A stretch of 47,369 nucleotides of DNA from positions 1-47,369 of the forward strand of contig DAHVAL010000014.1 of NCBI GenBank assembly GCA_027314645.1, in the 5' to 3' direction. The DNA is from Nitrospirota bacterium (GTDB lineage: Bacteria > Nitrospirota > Leptospirillia > Leptospirillales > Leptospirillaceae). Shown here piece by piece: positions 35,067 through 44,362 of the stretch. Below the pieces are notes generated by a model. It was not told where the DNA came from and searched no databases. It worked only from the letters and a program-made list of their open reading frames with translations. Position 1 is the first letter of the stretch. The number at the start of each line of letters is the position of its first letter. The position numbers and the translations under genes were made by a program.

Positions 35067-35480
35067 ATGGTATCCGTGAAAAAAATTATGACCCGAAATC
35101 CGATATCCGTTGATATGACAACAACAGCAAGAGAAGTTGCTGAAATCATGAAATCAAAAAAAGTAGGAAGCTTACTGGTAGCCCAAGATGACAAAACCGT
35201 TGGGATCATCACTGAAACCGACTTGGTAAGACGCGTTTTGGGAGAAGACAGAGTTCCTTATATCACTCCGGTCTCACAAGTGATGAGCGCACCTGTATTG
35301 ACAATCTCCCCAGACGCTTCTGTCTATGATGCCCAGGATATGATGGACAAACATCACATTAGGCATCTATTGGTGGTTGATGAAGATGAGACGGTTCTTG
35401 GAGTGATTTCGATCAGAGACCTTATCCATCCGACTTACGTTGGACGAGAAGATTCTTGGGATGGGGGCGTGACAGAATAG
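35067..35480 (+). CDS. Twin-CBS-domain protein
   Basis: A 137-residue stand-alone pair of CBS domains, which commonly bind adenine nucleotides or related ligands to regulate partners. CBS1 spans about residues 7-60 (MTRNPISVD… VGIITETDLVRRVL) and CBS2 about 70-125 (MSAPVLTISPDASVYDAQ… HIRHLLVVDEDETVLGVISIRDLI). The start has GGGAGGGG 4-6 bases upstream, which decides it over an upstream in-frame ATG. It is followed 90 bases later by a strong terminator. Its partner is unknown. Confidence 0.9.
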   Translation: MVSVKKIMTRNPISVDMTTTAREVAEIMKSKKVGSLLVAQDDKTVGIITETDLVRRVLGEDRVPYITPVSQVMSAPVLTISPDASVYDAQDMMDKHHIRHLLVVDEDETVLGVISIRDLIHPTYVGREDSWDGGVTE

Positions 35481-35569
35481 TCGAGAAAGCGTTTTCAGGA
35501 AAGATAAAGGACGCCAAAAACGACCAAGGTGTGCGGCAAAGTAGTGGTGGTTACCCTTCCCAAATGGTG

Positions 35570-35609
35570 AAATGCCTTCAGTCCAAAAAACTGGAGGCAT
35601 TTTTATTTT
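35570..35609 (+). terminator. Intrinsic terminator after the CBS gene
   Basis: Arms 35570-35582 and 35590-35602 give a 13-bp stem with one G-T wobble, closed by a 7-base A-rich loop and followed by a T-rich tract interrupted once by A. It closes the transpeptidase-CBS unit. Confidence 0.9.
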
Positions 35610-35708
35610 GAGCATACCACTTTCCCCGGAACCTCTGCCAGAATGCGGAGGAATGCATGGGAACTCCTGCAAAAATCCGATCATCAATTTTCACAATTTC
35701 AGGCAAAG

Positions 35709-35726
35709 AAAAAAACAGGGTCCCTG
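35709..35726 (-). terminator. Possible terminator of the ribosomal cluster
   Basis: A short palindrome CAGGGACCCTG followed on the reverse strand by T7, 14 bases past the stop of the last reverse gene. The stem is only 4 to 5 bp with a tiny loop, so it is weak. No better candidate is visible between the convergent units. Confidence 0.35.
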
Positions 35727-35739
35727 ATCGGGGCAATTT

Positions 35740-36189
35740 TTATTGAAAAAGCTGAAATTGAAAGGTTCCGCCGTTAGTGACAACGGTAATTGGAGGCTTG
35801 AAGGGAAGGGAAAACCGATATTTGACATAATGTGGGGCAATGGAAACCTTTTCCATCTTACCCTGATTTTGATGCATTCCATTTTTTATCAGGATTAGCC
35901 GAATCGTTGGAGGCGCATGAAATTCAAAACGATTGTTTCCTAAATACCAAAGCTCGCAGCCTCTTTGCTGATAGTTGTCATCGACAGAGATTTCGTGGAT
36001 TTTTGCGGGTGAAAGGCCCCTTGTGTCAAGAATATAGGCTTGGCGGGAATAGAGAAGAGTTTCTTTTGATAGGACATGCCTTACGATTAATAGGACCCCC
36101 AGAACGATAATGAGGGTCCCGATCGCAAGACCATATATGAGGGGAAGAGGGTTGGACGGCTTTTTGACATGAGCACCCATATTGGCCAA
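35740..36189 (-). CDS. Single-TM protein after rplQ, function unknown
   Basis: I do not recognise this protein of about 149 residues. It has one transmembrane helix at about residues 17-40 after a short cytoplasmic N-terminus. The extracytoplasmic part is about 105 residues and is predicted to be mostly beta strand from its alternating pattern (for example RFEFHAPPTIRLILI and FSLPFKPPITVVT). The start is uncertain: a TTG five bases past the rplQ stop is used here, and an ATG three codons later is equally possible. Neither has a strong ribosome site, so expression may rely on coupling to rplQ. Confidence 0.6.
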   Translation of the reverse strand: MANMGAHVKKPSNPLPLIYGLAIGTLIIVLGVLLIVRHVLSKETLLYSRQAYILDTRGLSPAKIHEISVDDNYQQRGCELWYLGNNRFEFHAPPTIRLILIKNGMHQNQGKMEKVSIAPHYVKYRFSLPFKPPITVVTNGGTFQFQLFQ

Positions 36190-36194
36190 CCGAG

Positions 36195-36617
36195 TTACTT
36201 CTTTTCCTCTTTTTTAGTCTGCACGGCAGGAGTCGGAGTCTTCTTCGAAGCGAGGGACTCCCCCAGTTCAACGAGTTCCAAAACAGCCATTTCCGCTCCG
36301 TCCCCAATTCTCCGACGGGTTTTAATGATGCGCGTATACCCTCCAGGACGGGATACAAATCTTGGAGCAATGCTGTCGAAGAGATGAAACGCCACATCTT
36401 TGTTTCGAACCACCTTCAGGACTTCTCTGAGATGGTGGATATTTTTTTCTCTTGCCTTTGAAATAAGCTTTTCTACCATTGGACGAAGCTCTTTCGCTTT
36501 CATGGTAGTCGTCTCAATTTTCTCATGCTCGAAAAATGAAGTGATCATCGACCGGAACATTGCAGCCCGATGGCTAGAATCGCGACCAAATTGACGGCCA
36601 GAAACACGGTGTCTCAT
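36195..36617 (-). CDS. rplQ: 50S ribosomal protein L17
   Basis: Ribosomal large-subunit protein near the exit tunnel. The N-terminus MRHRVSGRQFGRDSSHRAAMFRSM is a diagnostic family stretch (split here: MRHRVSGRQFGR and SSHRAAMFRSM). A hydrophilic C-terminal tail of about 20 residues rich in Lys, Glu and Thr extends past the usual core. It follows rpoA by 16 bases. Confidence 0.97.
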   Translation of the reverse strand: MRHRVSGRQFGRDSSHRAAMFRSMITSFFEHEKIETTTMKAKELRPMVEKLISKAREKNIHHLREVLKVVRNKDVAFHLFDSIAPRFVSRPGGYTRIIKTRRRIGDGAEMAVLELVELGESLASKKTPTPAVQTKKEEKK

Positions 36618-36633
36618 AAGATTTCTCCGATTG

Positions 36634-37626
36634 TTACTCGTTAACCTCGGGTTTTTTTCCGAACTTCGTTAAATCCATACCAAGAGAAAGACCGATATTG
36701 GCTAAGGCGTCCTTGATCTCATCGAGCGATTTTTTTCCAAAATTTTTCGTCTGAAGAAGATCTTCTTCGGTCCTTCGTACCAAATCGTGAATTTTCTTAA
36801 TCTCAGAATTTTTCAGACAATTGGCCGCACGAACAGACAATTCCAGTTCGTTGACGCTCTTATCTAAGAGGGATTGGAATCCGTCCGATACTGCAGCAGG
36901 AGAATTCTTTCCAATGGGATCATCGATATTCGATGATTCATTCGATATAAAGAGATCCAAGTGATTTTTTAGGATCATGGCAGACTGGGAAAGAGCCTCA
37001 CTTGGAGAAATACTTCCATCTGTTTCTATTTCAAAGATCAGGCGATCGTAATCTGTCATACGGCCGACTCGGGTGCTCTCAACGAAATAATTCACCTTTT
37101 TTAGGGGGGTGAAGATGGCATCAATGGGGATAACGCCCACTTCCGGCTCATCAAGTCGCGAGCGGTCTGCCGGGACATATCCGCGGCCTTTCTCGACTTT
37201 AAGATCCATATCGAGAGTGGAGCCTTCATCCAACGTGGCAATAACGTGGTCCGGATCCAATACATCAACAATACCGGCAGTGTCCAAATCTGAAGCGGTA
37301 ACAATCTTTGGACCTTTAACCTTTAGATGAATCCAATGCGGATCAGTTGGGTGCATCTTTAGGCGGAGGTCTTTCAAATTGAGGATAATATCGCTGACGT
37401 CCTCAACGACACCAGGGATATTGGAAAATTCATGAAACACATTCTTGATCCGGATCGCTGTAATGGCCGTTCCGCTGATCGATGAAAGGAGAACTCTCCT
37501 AAGGGCATTGCCCAGGGTGATTCCGTATCCCCGTTCAAAGGGTTCTATCACGACACGCGAAGAACGATTCGTGTTTTTTTCGAAGTGAAGACCCTTTGGC
37601 ATTTGGGAGGTCACGACTGAATCCAT
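36634..37626 (-). CDS. rpoA: RNA polymerase alpha subunit
   Basis: Assembles the RNA polymerase core and contacts activators and UP elements. The 330-residue protein has the N-terminal domain with YGITLGNALRRVLLSS (about 34-49) and a C-terminal domain of two helix-hairpin-helix elements (ELELSVRAANCLKN… KNFGKKSLDEIKDALANIGLSLG). A linker of about 20 residues contains SSNIDDPIG. It lies between rpsD and rplQ, the alpha-operon order. Confidence 0.98.
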   Translation of the reverse strand: MDSVVTSQMPKGLHFEKNTNRSSRVVIEPFERGYGITLGNALRRVLLSSISGTAITAIRIKNVFHEFSNIPGVVEDVSDIILNLKDLRLKMHPTDPHWIHLKVKGPKIVTASDLDTAGIVDVLDPDHVIATLDEGSTLDMDLKVEKGRGYVPADRSRLDEPEVGVIPIDAIFTPLKKVNYFVESTRVGRMTDYDRLIFEIETDGSISPSEALSQSAMILKNHLDLFISNESSNIDDPIGKNSPAAVSDGFQSLLDKSVNELELSVRAANCLKNSEIKKIHDLVRRTEEDLLQTKNFGKKSLDEIKDALANIGLSLGMDLTKFGKKPEVNE

Positions 37627-37656
37627 GTTTGTCTCCTCTATATCCCTTGAAAATGA

Positions 37657-38286
37657 TTAGCGTGAATACAATTCGACGACAAGATTTTCAGAAATAAGAA
37701 TATTAATTGCATCACGCTGCGGGATATCCTTAACAGTGGCGCTAAATGAATTCTTATCGACATCAAGCCAGCTCGAGACGACTCCACGCAATTCTGCATC
37801 ACGGAAATTTCCTTGAACTCTCTCGCTTGTTCTCATTGACGGAGCTAAAGAAATAGCATCGTTGACCTTGCAGGAATAAGAAGGAATATTCACTTTTCTC
37901 CCATTTACAAGGATATGGCCATGAGTAACAAGCATTCTTGATTCGGTACGGGACGCCCCCCAGCCGATATGGTAAACCACACTGTCCAACCGCATTTCAA
38001 GAGCTGCAAGAAGGGACTGCCCAGTATTGCCCTTTTTTCGCGAGGCAATTTTAAATGTTTTCCGAAACTGTCGCTCAAGGACTCCGTATATTCTCTTAAC
38101 CTTCTGCTTCTCTCTCAGCTGAAGGCCATACTCAGAAGATTTTGCTCTGTTTTGACCATGCTCTCCCGGTGGATAGGAGCGGCGATCAATAGCGCATTTT
38201 GCCGAAAGGCATCGAGCTCCTTTAAGGAATAGTTTGACCCCTTCTCTTCTGCAAAAACGGCAAACAGGCCCATTATAACGCGCCAA
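37657..38286 (-). CDS. rpsD: 30S ribosomal protein S4 (zinc-binding form)
   Basis: Primary 16S-binding protein and, in many bacteria, the autoregulator of the alpha operon. Cys9, Cys12, Cys26 and Cys31 form the C+ zinc site in the N-terminus. The S4 RNA-binding domain carries TESRMLVTHGHILVNGRKVNIPSY. At 209 residues it is full length. The S11-S4-alpha-L17 order is kept. Confidence 0.97.
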   Translation of the reverse strand: MARYNGPVCRFCRREGVKLFLKGARCLSAKCAIDRRSYPPGEHGQNRAKSSEYGLQLREKQKVKRIYGVLERQFRKTFKIASRKKGNTGQSLLAALEMRLDSVVYHIGWGASRTESRMLVTHGHILVNGRKVNIPSYSCKVNDAISLAPSMRTSERVQGNFRDAELRGVVSSWLDVDKNSFSATVKDIPQRDAINILISENLVVELYSR

Positions 38287-38323
38287 AGCTTCTCCTTTAC
38301 TTTAATCGGTCAAATAAATGGAA

Positions 38324-38710
38324 TTAGACCCTGCGTCTTTTAGGTGGACGACATCCATTATGTGGAATAGGAGTGACATCTTTTATAAGACTTATTTTTA
38401 TCCCGACAGTTTGAAGGGCTCGAATGGCGGATTCTCTGCCTGATCCTGGACCTTTTACATACACCTCACAGGACTTCATTCCCATGTCGGAAGCTTTTTT
38501 AGTGGCAATCTCAGCGGCCTTTTGGGCGGCAAAAGGTGTACTTTTCCTCGAGCCCTTAAAGCTCTGTGCTCCTGAACTAGACCATGCGATCACATCGCCC
38601 TTTGCGTCTGTGATGGAAATAATCGTGTTATTAAAGGAGGCGTGAATATGTACGATTCCAACGGGAACATTTTTTTTCTCCCGCTTTTTTGTTCCTTTTT
38701 TAACGCTCAT
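38324..38710 (-). CDS. rpsK: 30S ribosomal protein S11
   Basis: Platform protein of the small subunit. The 128 residues include [30 protein letters not shown] (in two halves) and the C-terminal signature [16 protein letters not shown]. It has a lysine-rich N-terminus ([11 protein letters not shown]) and sits 30 bases after rpsM. Confidence 0.98.
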   Translation of the reverse strand: MSVKKGTKKREKKNVPVGIVHIHASFNNTIISITDAKGDVIAWSSSGAQSFKGSRKSTPFAAQKAAEIATKKASDMGMKSCEVYVKGPGSGRESAIRALQTVGIKISLIKDVTPIPHNGCRPPKRRRV

Positions 38711-38740
38711 AACTCCCTCAGTGGTTATTAAAGTCTAGGA

Positions 38741-39115
38741 TCAGCCCGTTTTCTTCTTGGCACCAATGCCTTTCTTCGGACCCTTTCGTGTACGAGCGTT
38801 TGTCTTTGTCCTCTGGCCCCGGACTGGAAGACCTTTGCGGTGGCGCAATCCCTGGTAACATCCGATGTCCATTTTCCGTTTGATATTCTGAGAAATCTCG
38901 CGTCTCAAATCCCCTTCAACGGCATAGGACACCTCGATTGCGTCCCGAAGTTTTGCCACTTCGTCATCGGTCAGGGCATGGACACGGGTGTCAGGGTCGA
39001 CCTTGACAGCCTGAAGTATTTTCTTAGCGCTCGGACGTCCGATGCCGAAAATATAAGTTAAGGCGATTTCAATTCTTTTATTGCGAGGCAAATCAACCCC
39101 TACGATGCGAGCCAA
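38741..39115 (-). CDS. rpsM: 30S ribosomal protein S13
   Basis: Head protein of the small subunit contacting the 50S subunit and P-site tRNA. The 124 residues start [26 protein letters not shown] (halves [14 protein letters not shown] and [12 protein letters not shown]) and end in a basic tail with [15 protein letters not shown], as in the family. Confidence 0.98.
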   Translation of the reverse strand: MARIVGVDLPRNKRIEIALTYIFGIGRPSAKKILQAVKVDPDTRVHALTDDEVAKLRDAIEVSYAVEGDLRREISQNIKRKMDIGCYQGLRHRKGLPVRGQRTKTNARTRKGPKKGIGAKKKTG

Positions 39116-39135
39116 AACTTATCTCCTTAAGTTAA

Positions 39136-39249
39136 TCAACCCTGCCGTTGCTTGTGCTTAGGGTTTTCACATTTAATCCGGACAATTCCGTTCCTTCGGA
39201 TTACCCGACATTTGGAACAGATTGGTTTTACTGAGGCTCGAACCTTCAT
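39136..39249 (-). CDS. rpmJ: 50S ribosomal protein L36 (zinc-binding form)
   Basis: A 37-residue ribosomal protein beginning [19 protein letters not shown]. The zinc ligands C11, C14, C27 and H32 are all present. It lies in the infA-rpmJ-rpsM position of the cluster. The gene is too short for routine frame lists but is unambiguous by sequence and place. Confidence 0.97.
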   Translation of the reverse strand: MKVRASVKPICSKCRVIRRNGIVRIKCENPKHKQRQG

Positions 39250-39274
39250 GTTAACTCCGCGTTAAAAGTGCATG

Positions 39275-39493
39275 TTACTTGAATCTGTAGGTAATTCGCC
39301 CTCGGGTCAAGTCATACAGGGATAATTCAAGCGTCACCTTATCCCCTGGAAGAATTTTGATATAATTCATTCTCATTTTGCCGGAGATATGAGCCAGGAC
39401 TTTATGTCCATTCTCCAGCTCTACTCTAAACATCGCATTGGGCAACGTCTCAAGAACGGTCCCTTGAACTTCAATTGTGTCTTCTTTTCCCAC
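39275..39493 (-). CDS. infA: Translation initiation factor IF-1
   Basis: OB-fold factor that binds the 30S A site during initiation. The 72 residues include the family stretches [36 protein letters not shown] and [18 protein letters not shown]-type ending (here [16 protein letters not shown]). It lies 18 bases after map. Confidence 0.97.
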   Translation of the reverse strand: MGKEDTIEVQGTVLETLPNAMFRVELENGHKVLAHISGKMRMNYIKILPGDKVTLELSLYDLTRGRITYRFK

Positions 39494-39511
39494 TAACCCC
39501 TCATGAATTCA

Positions 39512-40264
39512 TCATAGATCAGGAAGAGTCAGAATCTTCGGACCAGATTTTGTAATCGCAACTGTATGCTCAAAATGGGCCGAAAGGCTTCCGTCCTTGG
39601 TAACAGCAGTCCAACCATCGGGAAGAACAACTGTTTCGTGTCCCCCTTCATTGACCATAGGCTCAATGGCAAGGACCATACCCGCTTCCAATTTAAGCCC
39701 TTTACCTTTGTGGCCATAATTGGGAACGGGAGGTTCTTCGTGAAGCCTTCTGCCAATTCCATGGCCCACAAAATTTCGGACAACGGAAAACGAATGCCCT
39801 TCAGCGTATTGCTGTATGGCATAGGAAATATCCCCGATCCGCGATCCGGGCAGACATTGCTCGATTCCAAGTTCAAGCGACTTTTGGGTAACCTTGATGA
39901 GCCGTTCGGCCATCTCTGATATTTGACCCACTCCGACCGTTACAGCTGAATCGCCAAAATACCCGTCGAGCTCCACGCCATAATCCAAACCGACAATATC
40001 CCCATACTGTAACACATAATTACTTGGGATTCCATGGACAACGACATTGTTCACCGAAAGACAGATCGAAGCGGGGTAAGAATGATACCCTTTAAAGGCT
40101 GGTTTAGCCCCATGTTTAATCGCATAATTCTCAGCAAAACGGTCAATCTCTAGCAAGGAAATGCCAGGAGAAACCATCTTCTTAATTTCCAATAGGGCAT
40201 TAGCCACAATTCGACCAGCCCTATGAATTTTTTCAATTTCTTGTTCTGTCTTTAAATGAACCAT
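39512..40264 (-). CDS. map: Methionine aminopeptidase, type I
   Basis: Removes the initiator methionine from nascent proteins using two divalent metals. The 250-residue pita-bread enzyme keeps the ligand set: Asp pair in DYGVELDGYFGDSAVT, His in GHGIGRRLHEEP, Glu in AIEPMV and Glu near FEHTVAI. There is no N-terminal zinc-finger extension. It lies between adk and infA. Confidence 0.97.
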   Translation of the reverse strand: MVHLKTEQEIEKIHRAGRIVANALLEIKKMVSPGISLLEIDRFAENYAIKHGAKPAFKGYHSYPASICLSVNNVVVHGIPSNYVLQYGDIVGLDYGVELDGYFGDSAVTVGVGQISEMAERLIKVTQKSLELGIEQCLPGSRIGDISYAIQQYAEGHSFSVVRNFVGHGIGRRLHEEPPVPNYGHKGKGLKLEAGMVLAIEPMVNEGGHETVVLPDGWTAVTKDGSLSAHFEHTVAITKSGPKILTLPDL

Positions 40265-40271
40265 TTTTCAG

Positions 40272-40931
40272 TCATTTTTTTTTCTTTGAGGAAATGAGTT
40301 TTTCGATCTCTGAAAATACCTTTTCGATGGGTCGGCTGGCATCCACATTCGCCAACACCTTACGTTCCCCATAATAGTTCAGCAGAGGCTTTGTGTGTTC
40401 CCAATACACAACAGATCGTTGGCGAATAACTTGTTCATTGTCGTCTGTTCTTTGAACCAACAAAATATGACAGACATCGCAAAGGGTATCATCTTTAGGC
40501 TTTGCAAAAATGGTGTGATAGGTCCTTTGGCACTTTGGACACATCCTTCGACCAGTTAACCGAATGATCCGCTCTTCCTCATCCATCGTAAAATCAATCA
40601 CAAGATCGATTTTTGAGCGAAGGGACGTCAGTATGGAATCGAGTTCCTTCGCTTGATGAATGTTTCGAGGAAATCCGTCAAAAATAAATGTATTTTTCCC
40701 TGCTTCGGGCGTGGAGATTTTTTCTTGAACCAGTCCAAGAACTAATTCATCGGGAACAAGTTCTCCTTTTTCCATAAATCCTTTTGCTTTAATTCCCAAG
40801 GAGGATTGGTTCCTTATCGATTCACGTAGTAAGTCTCCCGTTGAAATTTTCACCATAGGATGTTTCTCGAGAAGCATGTTCGCTTGAGTTCCCTTCCCCA
40901 CTCCGGGAGGGCCTATAAATACAATATGCAT
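40272..40931 (-). CDS. adk: Adenylate kinase (zinc-lid form)
   Basis: Interconverts ATP, AMP and ADP. The P-loop is GPPGVGKGTQA (about 7-17), and the AMP-binding segment is STGDLLR. The lid has a zinc site with two Cys pairs, CPKC and CDVC, as in many non-enterobacterial enzymes. DGFPRN is present near residue 85. The 219-residue gene lies 3 bases after secY. Confidence 0.97.
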   Translation of the reverse strand: MHIVFIGPPGVGKGTQANMLLEKHPMVKISTGDLLRESIRNQSSLGIKAKGFMEKGELVPDELVLGLVQEKISTPEAGKNTFIFDGFPRNIHQAKELDSILTSLRSKIDLVIDFTMDEEERIIRLTGRRMCPKCQRTYHTIFAKPKDDTLCDVCHILLVQRTDDNEQVIRQRSVVYWEHTKPLLNYYGERKVLANVDASRPIEKVFSEIEKLISSKKKK

Positions 40932-40934
40932 TAT

Positions 40935-42260
40935 TTAGGCAATCCTTCCCCTGATGCGACTCTTTTTCAGAAATCCCTCATAATTTCTGGACATCATATA
41001 GGACTCAATTTGTTGAGAGGTGTCTAAAGAAACACCAATAACAATTAAAAGAGAAGTTCCACCAAAATAAAAAGGGACATGGAGTTGATAAATCAAAATT
41101 TCTGGAATAACACAAACTACTGCTAAATACACCGCTCCAACAAGGGTAATTCGATTCATGACCTTATAGATAAATGCGGCTGTTGTTTTTCCTGGGCGAA
41201 TTCCCGGAATAATTCCCCCATATTTCTGGATATTCTCAGCAATATCGGCAGGGTTCAACACCACTGCTGTATAGAAAAAGCTAAAAAATAAAATGAGCAT
41301 CACATAGAGAATTGTGTACGAAAAACTCCCAGGAGCCAGAGATTTCCCAATCGATTGAATCCATGGAACAGAAATAAATCCGGCAATAGTGGCCGGAAAA
41401 GATATCAGGGAGGATGCAAAAATGGGAGGAATCACCCCCGCAGTATTAATCTTAAAAGGAATATGGGTCGATTGACCCGCAACCATTTTATTGGTCACGA
41501 GCCGTTTGGCATATTCCACGGGAATTTTTCTCCTTGCCGTTTCAATAAACACAATTGAGGCAACAATGATAACGACCATCGCTGCAAGTACAAGGAGAAC
41601 AAACCCAGATATTTCTTCCTGCTGGTAGAGTTTATAGGTAGAAAGAACTGCAGAAGGAAGTCTTGCAACAATACCGGAAAAAATTATCAGGCTAATCCCG
41701 TTTCCGACCCCTCGTTCGGTGATCTGTTCACCAAGCCACATGACAAAAGTCGTCGCCGCCGTCAATGTAATCATAACCAATATTCGGAATCCCCATCCTG
41801 GATGGGGAACAAATTGGCCGTGATTCATCTGTTCCAATCCCAATGCGATTCCAAAGGATTGGATCATGGCGATTAAAACGGTCAAGTATCGTGTGTATTT
41901 GGTAATGACCTTCCGACCTCTCTCCCCTTCTTTTGAGAGCGCCTGTAATGCAGGATGAACAACCGTGAGCAATTGAAGAATGATGGATGCCGATATATAG
42001 GGCATAATTCCAAGAGCAAAAATTGTAAACCTCGAAAGAGCTCCTCCAGAGAACATATCAAAAAAACCGATCAAAGCTCCGCCATTTTGATGGAGAAACT
42101 TAGACAGTTCTGTTCCATTCACCCCTGGAGTGGGGATATAGGCTCCAATCCGATAAATTGCGAGCATTCCAAGTGTAAAAAGAACCCGTTCCCGGAGTTC
42201 CGGAATTTTCCAAATATTTTCAAAGGTGCGAAATATTCTCTCAACCAATCGATCCGCCAA
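40935..42260 (-). CDS. secY: Protein translocase channel SecY
   Basis: Ten-helix channel of the SecYEG translocase. The 441 residues include the N-terminal AIYRIGAYIPTPGVN and a plug-region segment (IGFFDMFSGGALSRFTIFALGIMPYISASI), with the cytoplasmic C5 and C6 loops later. The reading used starts at a TTG that overlaps the end of rplO by 20 bases. A TTG four codons later is also possible, with GGCGGA in front of it. It is placed between rplO and adk. Confidence 0.97.
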   Translation of the reverse strand: MADRLVERIFRTFENIWKIPELRERVLFTLGMLAIYRIGAYIPTPGVNGTELSKFLHQNGGALIGFFDMFSGGALSRFTIFALGIMPYISASIILQLLTVVHPALQALSKEGERGRKVITKYTRYLTVLIAMIQSFGIALGLEQMNHGQFVPHPGWGFRILVMITLTAATTFVMWLGEQITERGVGNGISLIIFSGIVARLPSAVLSTYKLYQQEEISGFVLLVLAAMVVIIVASIVFIETARRKIPVEYAKRLVTNKMVAGQSTHIPFKINTAGVIPPIFASSLISFPATIAGFISVPWIQSIGKSLAPGSFSYTILYVMLILFFSFFYTAVVLNPADIAENIQKYGGIIPGIRPGKTTAAFIYKVMNRITLVGAVYLAVVCVIPEILIYQLHVPFYFGGTSLLIVIGVSLDTSQQIESYMMSRNYEGFLKKSRIRGRIA

Positions 42261-42687
42261 TTTTAATAATTTTTTCCTGAACGGATTTGCTCACGCGGAT
42301 TCCTTCTACGATGTAAGGCTTTGTCGGATCTCCGGTCCCCAGAATTTTGACTGAAAATTTCCTTGATCTCGGAGGATCTATAACCCCTAGGCTCATTAGG
42401 GAATTAACATCGATGCGATTTTCAGGAAATTCGAATTTTTCGATCCGATCGATATTAATGGTCAGAGTTTCAACTCTATCGATAGGGGTGAATCCCCTTT
42501 TGGGGACCCGAAGAATTAAAGGAGTCTGGCCACCTTCAAACCCTGGCGGCTTGACTCCACCGGAACGTGCACCTTGTCCTTTGTGTCCTTTGGTGGAGGT
42601 TTTCCCGTGGCCCGAACCCGTCCCTCGCCCCACACGCTTCTTTCGATGCTTCGCCCCTTCAGAAGGCTTTAAATCATGAAATTTCAT
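42241..42687 (-). CDS. rplO: 50S ribosomal protein L15
   Basis: The 148 residues open with MKFHDLKPSEGAKHRKKRVGRGTGSGHGKTSTKGHKGQ (halves MKFHDLKPSEGAKHRKKR and VGRGTGSGHGKTSTKGHKGQ), a diagnostic Gly/Lys-rich tail, then the L15 fold with the GGQTPL motif. Its end overlaps secY, implying coupled translation of the channel. Confidence 0.97.
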   Translation of the reverse strand: MKFHDLKPSEGAKHRKKRVGRGTGSGHGKTSTKGHKGQGARSGGVKPPGFEGGQTPLILRVPKRGFTPIDRVETLTINIDRIEKFEFPENRIDVNSLMSLGVIDPPRSRKFSVKILGTGDPTKPYIVEGIRVSKSVQEKIIKIGGSIG

Positions 42688-42701
42688 GAATTGATTTCTC
42701 C

Positions 42702-42887
42702 TTAAATTTCTTTCACTTCCAGCATATGTTGCGTTTTCCGGACCATTCCCAAGATGGTTGGAGAGGCGTTACGAATAACTTCTTGGTTTGGCCTTTTAAG
42801 TCCCAGCGCATCAATAACCTTCCGAACTTTCAAGGGAACCCCTATCGGACTCTTAATAAGGCGGATTTTAATCTTAGTCTCAGACAT
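42702..42887 (-). CDS. rpmD: 50S ribosomal protein L30
   Basis: A 61-residue protein with the L30 pattern [11 protein letters not shown] near residue 8 and [22 protein letters not shown], ending with the family-typical hydrophilic segment. Present between rpsE and rplO. Confidence 0.96.
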   Translation of the reverse strand: MSETKIKIRLIKSPIGVPLKVRKVIDALGLKRPNQEVIRNASPTILGMVRKTQHMLEVKEI

Positions 42888-42916
42888 TTCCTACCCTCTC
42901 ACCCGTTTGATGAAAA

Positions 42917-43405
42917 CTATGATGCTTCAGGTTTTCTTTCTTCCATCGCATCCTTGAAGCTCCGAAGCTTTTTAAGCCCCTCCAAAGTCGCCCGTACGAC
43001 ATTATACGGGTTGCTTGAACCAAGGGATTTACAAAGAACATTCGTTGCCCCGAGAACTTCCATGACCGCTCGGACTGCACCACCCGCAATCAGTCCTGTT
43101 CCCTCGGATGCCGGCTTGATCATGACATCCTCTGCACCAAAATGACCGATCACTTCATGCGGGACAGTTGTCGCCTTTAAAGGAACGGAAATTAAATTTT
43201 TCTTTGCATTTTCAATGGCCTTCTTAATGGCTTCTGGAACTTCGGTCGATTTTCCTTTTCCCATTCCCACCACACCTGCGCCGTTCCCGACAACAACAAG
43301 GGCTGAAAAGGAAAATCTTTTTCCGCCTTTCACCACCTTAGAGACCCGATTAACAAATACGACCTTATCCTTAAGGGCGCTATGATCTATTTTGATGTGT
43401 TCCAA
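42917..43405 (-). CDS. rpsE: 30S ribosomal protein S5
   Basis: Involved in decoding fidelity and mRNA helicase activity. The 162 residues show the double-stranded RNA-binding segment [40 protein letters not shown] (halves [16 protein letters not shown] and [17 protein letters not shown]) and the C-terminal domain with [18 protein letters not shown]. Confidence 0.97.
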   Translation of the reverse strand: MEHIKIDHSALKDKVVFVNRVSKVVKGGKRFSFSALVVVGNGAGVVGMGKGKSTEVPEAIKKAIENAKKNLISVPLKATTVPHEVIGHFGAEDVMIKPASEGTGLIAGGAVRAVMEVLGATNVLCKSLGSSNPYNVVRATLEGLKKLRSFKDAMEERKPEAS

Positions 43406-43426
43406 GACCCCTCCTCAGATTGGGCT

Positions 43427-43783
43427 TTAAAACTGTAATCCCCCTTCACGAGCTCCATCAGCAAGAGCCTTTATCCGACCGTGGTAAAGATATCCCCCTC
43501 TGTCGAACACAACATTTGAAATGTTTTTTCTTTTTGCCTCTGCAGCAATCATCTGGCCAACCTGTTTTGCTACGGATATTGTATCTCCAGATTTAATATC
43601 AGGAATGGACAGAGAAGAGGCCGAAACAAGGGTATGCCCCTTAGCATCATCAATAATTTGAGCATAAATATATTTTAAACTGCGATAAACAGAAAGACGG
43701 GGTCGCTCTTCACTTCCCTTAATTTTCTTACGAACCCGTTTGTGTTTCGAAATTCTTTTATCATTCCTTGTATGCAGTTTCAC
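43427..43783 (-). CDS. rplR: 50S ribosomal protein L18
   Basis: Binds 5S rRNA with L5. The 118 residues include the [30 protein letters not shown] stretch (halves [17 protein letters not shown] and [12 protein letters not shown]) and end in [23 protein letters not shown]-type sequence. Basic N-terminal tail. Confidence 0.97.
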   Translation of the reverse strand: MKLHTRNDKRISKHKRVRKKIKGSEERPRLSVYRSLKYIYAQIIDDAKGHTLVSASSLSIPDIKSGDTISVAKQVGQMIAAEAKRKNISNVVFDRGGYLYHGRIKALADGAREGGLQF

Positions 43784-43801
43784 TTTATGCTCCTGATTAG
43801 A

Positions 43802-44344
43802 TTACTTTTTCCCTGTTTTTCCTTCTTTTCTCCGGACCTTCTCTCCCTCGAACTTTATCCCTTTACCCTTATAAGGCTCGACAGGTTTGATCTGTTTGAT
43901 TTCGGCAGCAATTTTCCCAAGAAGTTCTTTGTCGTGTGACACAAGGGTAATGATGGTCTGTTTTTCCACGGAGGCCTTTATTTGTTTTGGAAGGGTCATC
44001 TCCACCGGCTTCGTAAAACCTAGGGTCATCGACAGGTTTTGTCCTGCGAGCTGGGCTCTAAACCCAACACCGGTAATTTCCAATACCTTCTTAAAAGGTT
44101 CGGCGACCCCTTTGACCTTGTTATAGAGAATGGAGCGATGTAACCCATGAAGGGCCTTGTCTTTGCCATTATCTGAAGGCCTGACAACCGTTAAAAGGCT
44201 TTCCCCCTGGGTCACCGAAAACCCAAAAGGGAGTGTATGGGACATTTCTCCATGAGGTCCTTTGATATGAAGGTCGAGTTTTTCAACCTTCACCGTGACC
44301 CCTTTAGGAACAGTAATCGGCAATTTTCCAATGCGAGACATCAT
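43802..44344 (-). CDS. rplF: 50S ribosomal protein L6
   Basis: The 180 residues form two L6 repeats. MSRIGKLPITVPKGV marks the N-terminus, and VEPYKGKGIKFEGEKVRRKEGKTGKK marks the end (halves VEPYKGKGIKFEGEKVRR and KEGKTGKK). Two tandem ATGs are possible starts, and the second is better spaced from GGAG. Confidence 0.97.
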   Translation of the reverse strand: MMSRIGKLPITVPKGVTVKVEKLDLHIKGPHGEMSHTLPFGFSVTQGESLLTVVRPSDNGKDKALHGLHRSILYNKVKGVAEPFKKVLEITGVGFRAQLAGQNLSMTLGFTKPVEMTLPKQIKASVEKQTIITLVSHDKELLGKIAAEIKQIKPVEPYKGKGIKFEGEKVRRKEGKTGKK

Positions 44345-44362
44345 TAACTCCGAAGGAAATGG

